A stretch of DNA of 64,000 nt, taken from contig NZ_JALKBD010000002.1 in the NCBI RefSeq assembly GCF_023015905.1, positions 186,001 through 250,000 of the forward strand, given 5' to 3'. The notes under the pieces were generated by a model that did no database searches, was not told the origin of the DNA, and saw only the letters and a list, made by a program, of their open reading frames with translations. Positions 16,407 through 24,156 of the stretch are shown piece by piece (within the stretch, counting starts at the first letter, position 1; every line of letters starts with the position of its first letter). Source of the stretch: Arenibacter sp. F20364. GTDB taxonomy: Bacteria > Bacteroidota > Bacteroidia > Flavobacteriales > Flavobacteriaceae. A program made the position numbers and the translations under genes.

Positions 16407-17944
16407 TGGAATTAACGGAAGCAGACAAAAAACAATTAGAAAAAAAAGGTATTTCCAAAGAAAAAGTTCTTGGTCAAATAGAGACATTTAAAGAGGGTAT
16501 TCCCTTTGTGAGATTAGAAAAGGCGGCAGTGGTATCCGACGGAATTTCAAAATTTTCCAAGACCGAGGAACAAAAGTTGATTAAAAAATTTGAGGATGCA
16601 AAAAAGAAGACTTCACTGCTAAAATTTGTGCCGGCTTCCGGTGCTGCATCCCGAATGTTCAAGGCCATGTTCAATTTTTTGGATACCTACGACCCCAAAG
16701 CCGAAAAATTCGAGGTCTATTTGGATAGGACCAAGGATAAGGATGTTAAGGCTTTCTTTGATGGGTACAAAAATTTTGCCTTTTACGACCATATTCAAAA
16801 ACGAATAGCTGGTAAAACGAGCTCCAAGGATGAGGAAAAGTACCTTTTTGTCAAGGAGATGTTATTGCCTGAAGGCTTGGATTTCGGATTTTACCCAAAG
16901 GGCCTTTTGCCTTTTCATGATTATGGCAAGCACGGTGCTACCCCTTTCGAGGAGCATCTGAAGGAGGCAGTTGCCTACGCTGAGGTAAATAACGAGGCAA
17001 ATCTACATTTTACTATTTCGGAACAGCATGGTGAAATGTTCAATAAAGAATTTAAGACTGCTGGGGAGCGTGTGGCAAAAGATACCACAACCTCGTTTAA
17101 AGTAAACTATTCATTTCAAAAACCTTCTACGGATACTATCGCAGTAACTTTGGATAACAAGCCGTTTAGAAATTCGGATGGTTCCTTGTTGTTCAGGCCT
17201 GCTGGACACGGATCTTTGATTGAGAACCTCAACGAACAGGATGCGGACATTATTTTTATAAAGAATATAGATAATGTGGTAGTTCCAAGATTTTCCGACG
17301 AGGTGGCCCAGAGTAAAAAGACATTGGCCGGACTGTTGTTGGAATTACAAAGTAAGGCTTTTGAATACGCCAAGCTATTGGACGGGGACAATTTAACTTC
17401 CGAATTATTGGAAACCGTAAAATCGTTTTTGGAAAAGGATTTAAATGTCCGGTTTTCAGATAAATTCAGTGGTTTTAGTATTGGTCAGCAAATAGAAATT
17501 TTAAAAGATAAGATCAATCGTCCCATTCGTATTTGCGGGATGGTCAAGAATGAGGGTGAACCGGGAGGCGGTCCATTTTGGATTAGGGATGCCAACGATC
17601 ATATCTCACTTCAAATTATTGAGTCGGCACAGATAGATATGGATAATCCCGCACAGGTTGACATCTTGAAGAACTCTACCCATTTTAACCCAGTAGATTT
17701 GGTCTGTGGGGTTAAGAATTATAAGGGCGAAAAATTTGATTTACTCAATTTTGTGGATACCAAGCAAGGTTTTATTACCCAAAAGACTAAAGAAGGCAAG
17801 GATCTGAAAGCCTTGGAATTGCCCGGTCTCTGGAACGGTGCCATGGCCTTTTGGAATACCATTTTTGTGGAGGTTCCCTTGGTGACCTTTAACCCGGTAA
17901 AAACGGTCAACGACCTTTTGAAACCGGCCCATCAGGTAAAATAG
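16406..17944 (+). CDS. DUF4301 family protein
   Basis: 512 residues, soluble, with no signal peptide. Family-typical segments are VPASGAASRMFKAMFNFL (about 75-92), LPFHDYGKHGATPFEEHL and RICGMVKNEGEPGGGPFWI. The early ASGAASRMF and the later GMVKNEGEPGGG resemble nucleotidyl-transferase-like phosphate loops, but I cannot name an activity. It is commonly found beside pnuC/nadR in Flavobacteriia, here sharing one base with the kinase gene. The cotranscribed context hints at cofactor or vitamin metabolism. Confidence 0.82.
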   Translation: MELTEADKKQLEKKGISKEKVLGQIETFKEGIPFVRLEKAAVVSDGISKFSKTEEQKLIKKFEDAKKKTSLLKFVPASGAASRMFKAMFNFLDTYDPKAEKFEVYLDRTKDKDVKAFFDGYKNFAFYDHIQKRIAGKTSSKDEEKYLFVKEMLLPEGLDFGFYPKGLLPFHDYGKHGATPFEEHLKEAVAYAEVNNEANLHFTISEQHGEMFNKEFKTAGERVAKDTTTSFKVNYSFQKPSTDTIAVTLDNKPFRNSDGSLLFRPAGHGSLIENLNEQDADIIFIKNIDNVVVPRFSDEVAQSKKTLAGLLLELQSKAFEYAKLLDGDNLTSELLETVKSFLEKDLNVRFSDKFSGFSIGQQIEILKDKINRPIRICGMVKNEGEPGGGPFWIRDANDHISLQIIESAQIDMDNPAQVDILKNSTHFNPVDLVCGVKNYKGEKFDLLNFVDTKQGFITQKTKEGKDLKALELPGLWNGAMAFWNTIFVEVPLVTFNPVKTVNDLLKPAHQVK

Positions 17945-18029
17945 TTTTGTGTTAAACATTTTGGATTATTTGCCCTGACCTTGTTTGGGTGAAACTCTTC
18001 TTCAAACCAACATATTAGGTATTGTATCC

Positions 18030-18058
18030 AAAAAGTGTATAACTTTTATACACTTTTT
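18030..18058. terminator. Perfect 13-bp palindrome: terminator of the pnuC unit and/or upstream site of the first PepSY gene
   Basis: AAAAAGTGTATAA (18030-18042) pairs with TTATACACTTTTT (18046-18058), 3-nt loop, ending in T's. It fits an intrinsic terminator 86 bp after the DUF4301 gene. Its core GTGTATAA/TTATACAC also resembles the TGTGTA/TACACA elements found upstream of the next two PepSY genes, so a regulator-binding role is possible. Confidence 0.65.
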
Positions 18059-18065
18059 TGGGTGC

Positions 18066-18082
18066 TATACATATTTACACAT
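18066..18082 (+). promoter_or_regulatory. Upstream element of PepSY gene 1 (related to those of genes 2 and 3)
   Basis: CTATACATATTTACACA shares ATAC-xx-A-T and the TTACACA end with the motifs at 18757-18778 and 19426-19447. It lies about 78 bp before a TGGCA box at 18159, a distance typical of enhancer sites of sigma-54 activators. Assignment is by eye. Confidence 0.35.
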
Positions 18083-18222
18083 ACCCTAGGGATGATAAAA
18101 ATAAGTTAAGTAATTGATTGTCAATTATTTGTAAGTTATTTTATTTAAATTTTTCTGTTGGCATAATTTTACGTCTATGTTCTGTAAGAAAAAATTAGTA
18201 TTCACACAAAAATATTAGAGAT

Positions 18223-18534
18223 ATGAAAAATGATATGAAAAGTTTCGTTTTCGCAACAGCGTTGGCAATGGGAAGTTTAAGTCCAGTTTTGGCATCACCT
18301 CCAATTTTTCACGATGGAATTATGGAGATTATTATTGCTCAGGAGTTTACAGAAATAGACCTTGATCAATTGCCCGACACCATCACAAAAGCTTTGGAGA
18401 AAGATCACGCAGGTGCGGTAGTAAATAAAGCCTATGTAAATGAGGAGGCTGAATATAAGTTGGAGGTTACTTTTTCTGACGGCACCAATTCCGAATTATA
18501 CGCTGATGCCGAAGGCAACTGGATTGAGATGTAA
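18223..18534 (+). CDS. Secreted PepSY-like protein, paralog 1
   Basis: 103 residues. A signal peptide ends near VLASPP (about residue 25) and the mature domain of about 75 residues is PepSY/BLIP-like. The shared pattern is FTEIDLDQLPDTITKAL, then VVNKAYVNEEAEYKLEV, then LYADAEGNWIEM at the C-terminus. The two following genes repeat this pattern, so the three are tandem duplicates. PepSY-like domains are usually periplasmic or surface modules; no ligand is known here. The gene has no good TAnnTTTG promoter. A TGGCA at 18159 could be the -24 box of a sigma-54 promoter, but its -12 match is poor. Confidence 0.8.
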   Translation: MKNDMKSFVFATALAMGSLSPVLASPPIFHDGIMEIIIAQEFTEIDLDQLPDTITKALEKDHAGAVVNKAYVNEEAEYKLEVTFSDGTNSELYADAEGNWIEM

Positions 18535-18573
18535 TACATTATCAAGGTGAGTTATATTAGTAATTTGAATTAG

Positions 18574-18599
18574 CAGGGCTACCGTTTTGGTGGCCCTTA
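18574..18599 (+). terminator. Weak hairpin after PepSY gene 1
   Basis: An AGGGC-x-ACC stem pairs with GGT-x-GCCCT across GTTTT, with one mismatch and no T-run. It could slow or end transcription before the second paralog. Confidence 0.35.
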
Positions 18600-18729
18600 T
18601 GCGTTTCTATAGGGAAGTAGCACTCAACTATTATTAATGTCTTAGTAGTATAGTGTTAGCCGTTGCCACATTTAGTCCTGTTCATGGGATATCAAGTTGT
18701 CATTGTTCCCCCCCTATCAGAGGTCATGG

Positions 18730-18778
18730 TGTGTAATTTTAACACAATTGAATTCCTTAATACCCATTATTACACAGT
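18730..18778 (+). promoter_or_regulatory. Upstream regulatory elements of PepSY gene 2
   Basis: Two parts are seen: an inverted repeat TGTGT-N7-ACACA at 18730-18746, and TTAATACCCATTATTACACA starting at 18757. The second part matches 18 of 22 positions upstream of gene 3 (19426-19447). Both lie 60-110 bp before a TGG-N8-TTGT sequence at 18839-18853 that resembles a sigma-54 promoter. The rest of the 18535-18893 gap has no gene. Confidence 0.45.
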
Positions 18779-18838
18779 TTTTGTGCAATAGCAAATCTTC
18801 TTTAAGTTATTGAAAGTCAAGTTAATGAAGTTTTTTAT

Positions 18839-18854
18839 TGGTTTCGGTATTGTT
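18839..18854 (+). promoter_or_regulatory. Possible sigma-54 promoter of PepSY gene 2
   Basis: TGGTTTCGGTATTGTT has GG and G(T) separated by 10 nt, as in the -24/-12 consensus TGGCACG-N4-TTGC, with three of four bases in the -12 box. The start would lie about 30 nt before the ATG. The match is partial. Confidence 0.35.
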
Positions 18855-18893
18855 TTTCCATAGTTAATGGTAATAATTATTAAAAATGGAACT

Positions 18894-19196
18894 ATGAGAA
18901 CATTATTTTTTGGAATTGCACTATCGTTAACAAGTTTAACCGCCTGTGCACAGGAGAACAAATCAGTAAAGGGGGCGGTTACGGAAATTAGCATGGCCCA
19001 AGGTAAATTCTCCGAAATAGGTGCTGCAGAATTGCCCGAAGCAGTGACCAAGGCAATAGACACCTATTATTCTTCTGCGGTTATCAATAAGGCTTATGTT
19101 AACAATTTTCAACAATTCAGGTTGGATATAATTTTGAAAGAAGGCAATAGCGGTACTATATATGTCGATAAGGATGGGGATTGGATAGAAAGATAG
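18894..19196 (+). CDS. Secreted PepSY-like protein, paralog 2
   Basis: 100 residues from the ATG at 18894; an upstream in-frame ATG at 18867 would add nine residues that spoil the signal peptide. The leader MRTLFFGIALSLTSLTAC-AQ ends with a cysteine (LTAC), so this copy may be a lipoprotein, unlike its neighbours. The mature part repeats the family pattern: FSEIGAAELPEAVTKAI, VINKAYVNNFQQFRLDI and IYVDKDGDWIER. It is more diverged than copies 1 and 3. A strong terminator follows, so each paralog seems to be its own transcription unit. Confidence 0.8.
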   Translation: MRTLFFGIALSLTSLTACAQENKSVKGAVTEISMAQGKFSEIGAAELPEAVTKAIDTYYSSAVINKAYVNNFQQFRLDIILKEGNSGTIYVDKDGDWIER

Positions 19197-19234
19197 GATG
19201 TGTTTATTATGATATCATTGGTACGCCCAATGAT

Positions 19235-19264
19235 AATGGGATCGTTTGAACGATCCCATTTTTT
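19235..19264 (+). terminator. Intrinsic terminator of PepSY gene 2
   Basis: AATGGGATCGTT (19235-19246) pairs with AACGATCCCATT (19249-19260) around a two-base gap, followed by TTTT. Confidence 0.85.
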
Positions 19265-19425
19265 GTTTTTGGTGTTTTACAAGGTGAAGTATGGCGGTTA
19301 CTTGATAGCATTATCATTTGATTGGCGACATTACACAATTAGTTATTAGGTAATAAAGAATCTGTTTCTGGCATACAAAAAGGATACATAAGAAATAGTG
19401 TTTAGTTTTTACCCATTAAAAAAGT

Positions 19426-19505
19426 TTAATACCCAAAAATACACAGTCCAATTTTTTACACACAACTCATAACATTCACATATATAGTATGTTATGTGTA
19501 TTTTA
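19426..19505 (+). promoter_or_regulatory. Upstream regulatory elements of PepSY gene 3
   Basis: TTAATACCCAAAAATACACA at 19426 is the near-copy of the gene 2 element. Downstream are TTTTTTACACA (about 19452-19462), ATAACAT and the matching ATGTTATGTGTA (about 19489-19500), again TGTGTA/TACACA words in opposed orientation. A TGG-N8-TTTC sequence follows at 19522-19536. No gene lies in 19197-19564. Confidence 0.45.
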
Positions 19506-19521
19506 AGTGTTCGTTTAATTT

Positions 19522-19537
19522 TGGTACCATATTTTCA
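19522..19537 (+). promoter_or_regulatory. Possible sigma-54 promoter of PepSY gene 3
   Basis: TGGTACCATATTTTCA has GG at the -24 position and TTTC (consensus TTGC) at -12 with correct spacing. The start would lie about 18 nt before the ATG at 19565. Tentative. Confidence 0.3.
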
Positions 19538-19564
19538 ATAGCTATAGCAAGTTTAACCATTAAA

Positions 19565-19876
19565 ATGAAAATCATGAAAAAATTATTTTTTGTTGCAGTA
19601 TTATCATTTGGAAGTCTAACAGCATTTGCCCAAGCAGGGGAAGAGTTAGCGGAGGCAACTACGCAAATTGCTGTTGCACAGGACGACTTCACGGAAATAG
19701 AGAGCAGTGATTTACCAGAAGCGGTTACAACAGCTGTTTCTACTGACTATCCTTCAGGTACCGTCAGCAAGGCTTATGTTAATAAGCAGGAGCAATATAA
19801 GTTGGAAGTAACATTGGAGGACGGTACTACAGGTACTTTGTATGCCGATAAAGATGGAAATTGGATTGAACTATAA
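19565..19876 (+). CDS. Secreted PepSY-like protein, paralog 3
   Basis: 103 residues from the ATG at 19565 (MKIMKKLFF); a longer open frame begins at 19496 but runs through the regulatory region. The signal peptide ends at AFAQA. The mature domain has FTEIESSDLPEAVTTAV, TVSKAYVNKQEQYKLEV and LYADKDGNWIEL. It is the copy nearest to the family consensus and close to copy 1. It ends at a strong terminator just before the sigma-54 response regulator gene, which together with shared upstream elements suggests that the regulator controls the three paralogs. Confidence 0.82.
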   Translation: MKIMKKLFFVAVLSFGSLTAFAQAGEELAEATTQIAVAQDDFTEIESSDLPEAVTTAVSTDYPSGTVSKAYVNKQEQYKLEVTLEDGTTGTLYADKDGNWIEL

Positions 19877-19915
19877 GAAAACTTGAATAATTTGTTTGTA
19901 TCAAGTTGGTTTGGT

Positions 19916-19955
19916 AAGAGGGGGATGTTTTATGCAATCCCCCTCTTTTTTTTAT
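19916..19955 (+). terminator. Intrinsic terminator of PepSY gene 3
   Basis: AAGAGGGGGAT (19916-19926) pairs with ATCCCCCTCTT (19937-19947) around a 10-nt loop, followed by a long T-run. It isolates the PepSY genes from the regulator gene at 20026. Confidence 0.9.
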
Positions 19956-20025
19956 GAAAATTTTTAAAGGCAAATAACTTTCTTATGGTATTTTTACTAT
20001 TCATAGTAAATAGCAATAAAAAGGT

Positions 20026-21384
20026 ATGCCCAAACTCCTCATCATTGAAGATGACTCCGCTTTTTGTCAAATGCTTCAAAAGTTTTTGATTAGAAACGGA
20101 TACGATGTCGACGTTAGTTTTACGGCCCGGGATGCCAAGACTAAATTCACGACAACCACTTATAATCTGGTATTGACAGATTTACGTCTTCCCAATTATG
20201 ATGGGCTGCAACTGCTATCCGATATCAAGGCGGTAAATCCAAAGACACAGGTTATTGTGATGACGGGTTATGCTGAAGTAGGTTCGGCCGTAGAGGCGAT
20301 GAAAAAAGGTGCCTACGACTATATTTCCAAACCATTTACGCCCGAGGAAATTTTAATGCAGATTAAAAGCGCCTTAAACCAAGAGACCAAGAGGGAATTG
20401 GATAGTAAGCCAAAGCATAGCCATAAGAGTGAAAATTCAGTAGTTGATCCCCAGGACGATAGGGTTGTTATTGGAATAAGTGGGGCTTCCAAAAAATTGC
20501 ACGAGTACATTAAGCTTGTTGCTCCTACAGACATGTCCGTTTTAATTACAGGGGAAAGTGGGACAGGAAAGGAGGTGACTGCAAGGGCGATACACGATAA
20601 CAGTAAGCGCAAGGAACACAGTTTTGTGGCTGTTGATTGCGGTGCCATACCCAAAGAAATTGCCACGAGTGAATTTTTTGGTCATATCAAAGGAAGTTTT
20701 ACTGGAGCAGTGGAGGATAAGATTGGCCATTTTGAAGCCGCAAATGGGGGTACACTGTTTTTGGATGAAATAGGAAACCTTAGCTATGAAAACCAAATAC
20801 AATTGTTAAGGGCACTTCAGGAAAGAAAGATTAAAAGAGTAGGTAGTACCAAGGAGATAGAGGTAGATGTGCGTATAGTTACGGCAACCAACGAAGACTT
20901 GACTGAAGCCGTTGAAAAAGGTAATTTCCGGGAAGATCTATTTCATAGGATCAACGAATTTTCTGTTGAAATCCCGTCTTTGGAGGATCGCTTTGAAGAC
21001 CTGCCACTTTTCGCTGATTTCTTTTTACGAAAGGCCAACCGATCCTTAGGAAAAAAAGTAGAAGGTTTTTCAGAAGATGTGGAGGATATATTTAAGCAAT
21101 ATCATTGGCCAGGAAATCTACGGGAATTACAGAATGTGATAAAAAGGGCAGTTCTGTTGACCAGCGGGGATATGGTGGAGAAAGGGGCACTGCCCAAAGA
21201 AGTATACAGGAGCAAGGAAAGTAGCGTTAAAGTCGATCACTTTTCCAAGGCCGATTATGAGAAGGAACAAATAGTAAATGCTTTAAAACAATCAAATTTC
21301 AATAAATCCAAAGCGGCCAAACTACTTCAGATTACAAGAAAAACGCTTTATAATAAAATTAATCACTATAATTTGGACTTGTAG
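20026..21384 (+). CDS. Sigma-54-dependent response regulator (NtrC family)
   Basis: 452 residues in three domains. A receiver domain (1-120) has phospho-acceptor Asp52 in LVLTDLRLPNYDG. The AAA+ sigma-54 interaction domain (about 145-375) has Walker A GESGTGKE at 176-183, the sigma-54 contact loop as GSFTGA at 223-228 (GAFTGA in most) and Walker B GGTLFLDEIG at 241-250. A Fis-type helix-turn-helix at the end has NKSKAAKLLQITRKTLYNKI. It activates sigma-54 RNA polymerase from upstream sites when phosphorylated. It converges with and overlaps the hybrid kinase gene by 26 bp; the two very likely form a phosphorelay. Confidence 0.93.
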   Translation: MPKLLIIEDDSAFCQMLQKFLIRNGYDVDVSFTARDAKTKFTTTTYNLVLTDLRLPNYDGLQLLSDIKAVNPKTQVIVMTGYAEVGSAVEAMKKGAYDYISKPFTPEEILMQIKSALNQETKRELDSKPKHSHKSENSVVDPQDDRVVIGISGASKKLHEYIKLVAPTDMSVLITGESGTGKEVTARAIHDNSKRKEHSFVAVDCGAIPKEIATSEFFGHIKGSFTGAVEDKIGHFEAANGGTLFLDEIGNLSYENQIQLLRALQERKIKRVGSTKEIEVDVRIVTATNEDLTEAVEKGNFREDLFHRINEFSVEIPSLEDRFEDLPLFADFFLRKANRSLGKKVEGFSEDVEDIFKQYHWPGNLRELQNVIKRAVLLTSGDMVEKGALPKEVYRSKESSVKVDHFSKADYEKEQIVNALKQSNFNKSKAAKLLQITRKTLYNKINHYNLDL

Positions 21385-23830
21385 CCAGATACGATTTAAT
21401 GGCCAAGATCAAAACGGTGGACTTATTATGTAGGTTCCTGTAGGTTTGATTCAAGACCTTAGGTTCCATTTGATCAATTTTCAAAATCTCCATTTGTTCT
21501 AAAATTGGAACTATTTCCGTACTATTCAATTGCCGGAACATAGGGAGCATTCGGTGCGAAACAACATTCACCGTCTTAATGTCCATATCATCTACTGCTA
21601 CTTTCAATTTTTCCATGTTTGTTTTGGTGTCTGTAATAAAGGTCTCTAAAACTTCGGCTATGCTCTCCTCATCATTTCCTAAAAAAGAGGATATAACCCC
21701 TAAGTGGAACAAGATGGAACCGGAGGCGATATTAGGTTTAGCTTTATTTTTAGTGTTTTTACGAACTGCGTGGGGGAACAAGTTGGTCAATACTTCCAAG
21801 AACATATCTTTGGTAAAGGGTTTTTGAAGGATATCTGAAAAACCTGCTTCGATATACTGCTGTCTTTTTAAATCCTTTCGCCCGGTCATGGCTACTACGG
21901 GTTGCCCGGCATAATGTGAGTAGGTGCCGTTTTGTAGTTTGCCCAATACTTCAAAACCCGTCATATTGGGCATTTGTATATCGGTCAAAACCATGTCGTA
22001 CTCAAGTGTCCTAGTTTTTAAAACGTGATCAAAATTATTGTAGGTGTGGGCAGAGAGTCCCAAATGTTGACAGACTTCCTTCAGTAGTTTTAGCATAGCA
22101 GGGTCATCGTCAATGACTAGAAGGGACAAGTTCACTTCAGGGCCTATTTCAATTTTGTTTGGGGAAATCAAAGGTTTTTTTGATATCTCGAGAGGAAGTT
22201 CAACCGAAAATGTACTTCCCCTATTTTCTTCGCTCTTCAGACTAATTTGTCCACCCAACAGTTCGGTAAGTTTTTTGGAAATGGTTAGGCCAAGACCATA
22301 GCCGCCGTATTTCTTATCGGTATGGTCCTCCGCTTGGGTAAACTCCTTAAATATATGCTCTTGTTTTTCTTTTTTAATACCAATGCCGGAATCTGTGACC
22401 TGAATTAAGGTTTGGTAGTTGCCATTGACCTCGCTTACCACCTTGGCTTCAACTTTTATGAAACCTTCATTGGTAAATTTATAGGCATTGCCAATTAGGT
22501 TGGTCAATATTTGTCTTACCCTAAATGGGTCCCCTAAAACGGGATTATTCAGTTGCGCGTCTATTGTTACAATTAGTTCTATAGGTTTTTTAGAATGTAT
22601 TTCCTTGAGGTTTTCGGAAGTTTCACGGATAAGATCTGAGAGTATAAATGCCTTCTGGTCTATTTTAATTTTTCCTGCCTCCAATTTGGAAAAATCCAAA
22701 AGATCGTTTACCAGGCTATCGACATATTTGGAGGCGGATTTTACATTTTTTAAATAAGAAACCTGCTTCCCGGACAGCCCGGTACTTTCCATGAGTTCTG
22801 AATATCCGGTTATTGTATTCAAGGGGGTGCGCAGGTCATGGCTTACCGTGGAGATCAATTGTTCCCGACTTCTTAAAAGGGATTCTGAAAATTTCTTTTC
22901 CTTTTCCAATTGCTGCCTGTACAATTGTACCTTCCAGTAATCTTTGGTAATCAAAAAAGTGAAGAGTCCTACAATGGCTAAACCGAGTAGGCTGGCAAAA
23001 CCGGCAACACGAAGACTTTTTTTAAGTGCGGTTTGTTTTTTTAGGTTGTCATTGTACGATTTTGTGATCACTTCCTGTTCAAAGGCAGAAATAATACTGC
23101 GCAACTGCTGTGAAATTTCCAGATCGGCCCTGCTCAATTGTAATTCTTTTTGGGCCACCGAACGTAAGGTTTTGGTATTGCTTTGTTTGGCCTCGGCCAA
23201 AAGCGATTTGGATGCCGTTAACACCGAATCTACCTGCTGCGATACAGGAATGCTACTGCTATCTTTTGGGACATTCTCACTAAGGTATTCTGCCCACTTT
23301 TTTATGGTATTCTGTGTTTCGGGCGGGAGGTCCTTATAATTGGGATTAAGGCTTTCCGGGGTTATTTTGCCCAGGGATTCCTCTATTTTACTAAATTCCT
23401 TAAGGGCATTGTCTATGGAATTGTTGGCTTCGTTTTTTCTTTTTAATCGGAGGAGTTCATTGCTGTTGAATACCTTTTTCTTAAGAAGCCCCTGCACGCT
23501 GTCCAACATTTCTTTATGGTATTCATTCACCGTAAGTAGTTTAAGAGAGTCTATGGTAATAAAAATTGAATCTATCTTTTGGGCGTAGGCCGTAAAACTT
23601 TTTGGAGTCTTTTTTTGTAGTGCCAGTTTGGAAAGACTTTCGGCCTCATAAAGTTCTGTAAGTAGGGAGCCTGTTTTTAGTAATTTGGCATCGTTTTCCG
23701 TAGCGGTGTCGGTAGATACAAAGACCTTTATTTCTGCAAATATAAAATAAGCCACCACAAGGGTTAATACCCCGAGCATTAGGTAACTGAACATTATTTT
23801 AAAGGTAAATTTGTTCTTCGTCTTGTTCAT
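21359..23830 (-). CDS. Hybrid sensor histidine kinase with receiver and HPt-like domains
   Basis: 823 residues. A first membrane segment lies at about 12-32 and an extracytoplasmic sensor of about 240 residues, largely helical (CHASE3-like composition), follows. The second membrane segment is near 280-297 and leads into a coiled coil. The kinase core starts near 330 with H-box STVSHDLRTPLNTI, then N-box NLIGNAYKFTNEG, DSGIGIKKEKQEHIF and GGYGLGLTISKKL. A receiver domain (about 570-690) has LVIDDDPAM and the acceptor Asp in MVLTDIQMPNM. The tail holds an HPt-like helical domain with His in VVSHRMLPMFRQL. This gives a full His-Asp-His relay to the convergent NtrC-type regulator. Confidence 0.92.
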   Translation of the reverse strand: MNKTKNKFTFKIMFSYLMLGVLTLVVAYFIFAEIKVFVSTDTATENDAKLLKTGSLLTELYEAESLSKLALQKKTPKSFTAYAQKIDSIFITIDSLKLLTVNEYHKEMLDSVQGLLKKKVFNSNELLRLKRKNEANNSIDNALKEFSKIEESLGKITPESLNPNYKDLPPETQNTIKKWAEYLSENVPKDSSSIPVSQQVDSVLTASKSLLAEAKQSNTKTLRSVAQKELQLSRADLEISQQLRSIISAFEQEVITKSYNDNLKKQTALKKSLRVAGFASLLGLAIVGLFTFLITKDYWKVQLYRQQLEKEKKFSESLLRSREQLISTVSHDLRTPLNTITGYSELMESTGLSGKQVSYLKNVKSASKYVDSLVNDLLDFSKLEAGKIKIDQKAFILSDLIRETSENLKEIHSKKPIELIVTIDAQLNNPVLGDPFRVRQILTNLIGNAYKFTNEGFIKVEAKVVSEVNGNYQTLIQVTDSGIGIKKEKQEHIFKEFTQAEDHTDKKYGGYGLGLTISKKLTELLGGQISLKSEENRGSTFSVELPLEISKKPLISPNKIEIGPEVNLSLLVIDDDPAMLKLLKEVCQHLGLSAHTYNNFDHVLKTRTLEYDMVLTDIQMPNMTGFEVLGKLQNGTYSHYAGQPVVAMTGRKDLKRQQYIEAGFSDILQKPFTKDMFLEVLTNLFPHAVRKNTKNKAKPNIASGSILFHLGVISSFLGNDEESIAEVLETFITDTKTNMEKLKVAVDDMDIKTVNVVSHRMLPMFRQLNSTEIVPILEQMEILKIDQMEPKVLNQTYRNLHNKSTVLILAIKSYLATSPNYSD

Positions 23831-23945
23831 TAATGGCTCGGTTTTAGCGGCTTATATTCTAAATTACGTATTTCAGGTCCCAATGGCCTATAAATAAAAG
23901 TTAATTATTTATCGCCTTTTATTATGAAAATAGAATGTTCGGATG

Positions 23946-23953
23946 TAAATTTG
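23946..23953 (+). promoter_or_regulatory. Candidate -7 element (TAAATTTG) of the TPP-riboswitch transcript
   Basis: TAAATTTG matches TAnnTTTG exactly. A start about 7 nt downstream (near 23960) coincides with the beginning of riboswitch helix P1, which supports the assignment. The -33 TTG is not evident. Confidence 0.55.
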
Positions 23954-23957
23954 CGCC

Positions 23958-24034
23958 CGTCTCAAAGGGGTGCTTGTTAGGTCAGGCTGAGATTATACCC
24001 AAGGAACCTGGGCAGGTAATGCTGCCAAGGGATG
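23958..24034 (+). promoter_or_regulatory. TPP (thiamin pyrophosphate) riboswitch
   Basis: The THI-box core is clear: AGGGGTGCTT, then GGCTGAGATTATACCC, then GAACCTGGGCAGGTAATGCT and the closing AAGGGATG. Helix P1 can form between CGTCTC (23958-23963) and GGGATG (24029-24034) with two wobble pairs; GGCAG/CTGCC closes the pyrophosphate arm. The element senses TPP and represses downstream expression when thiamin is plentiful. A short GCGA-AAA-TCGC hairpin followed by GTTTT (24034-24049) overlaps P1 and could be the expression platform. About 120 nt of AT-rich leader remain before the receptor gene. Confidence 0.93.
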
Positions 24035-24156
24035 CGAAAATCGCGTTTTGGAATTTCCAACGTTTTATTTTCGATACAATTTTGTAATCGGAAAAAACAA
24101 AAATCAATTTTTAACCAGAATAATAGCCCCTTTTATTCGTAACAAATGTATTACGA

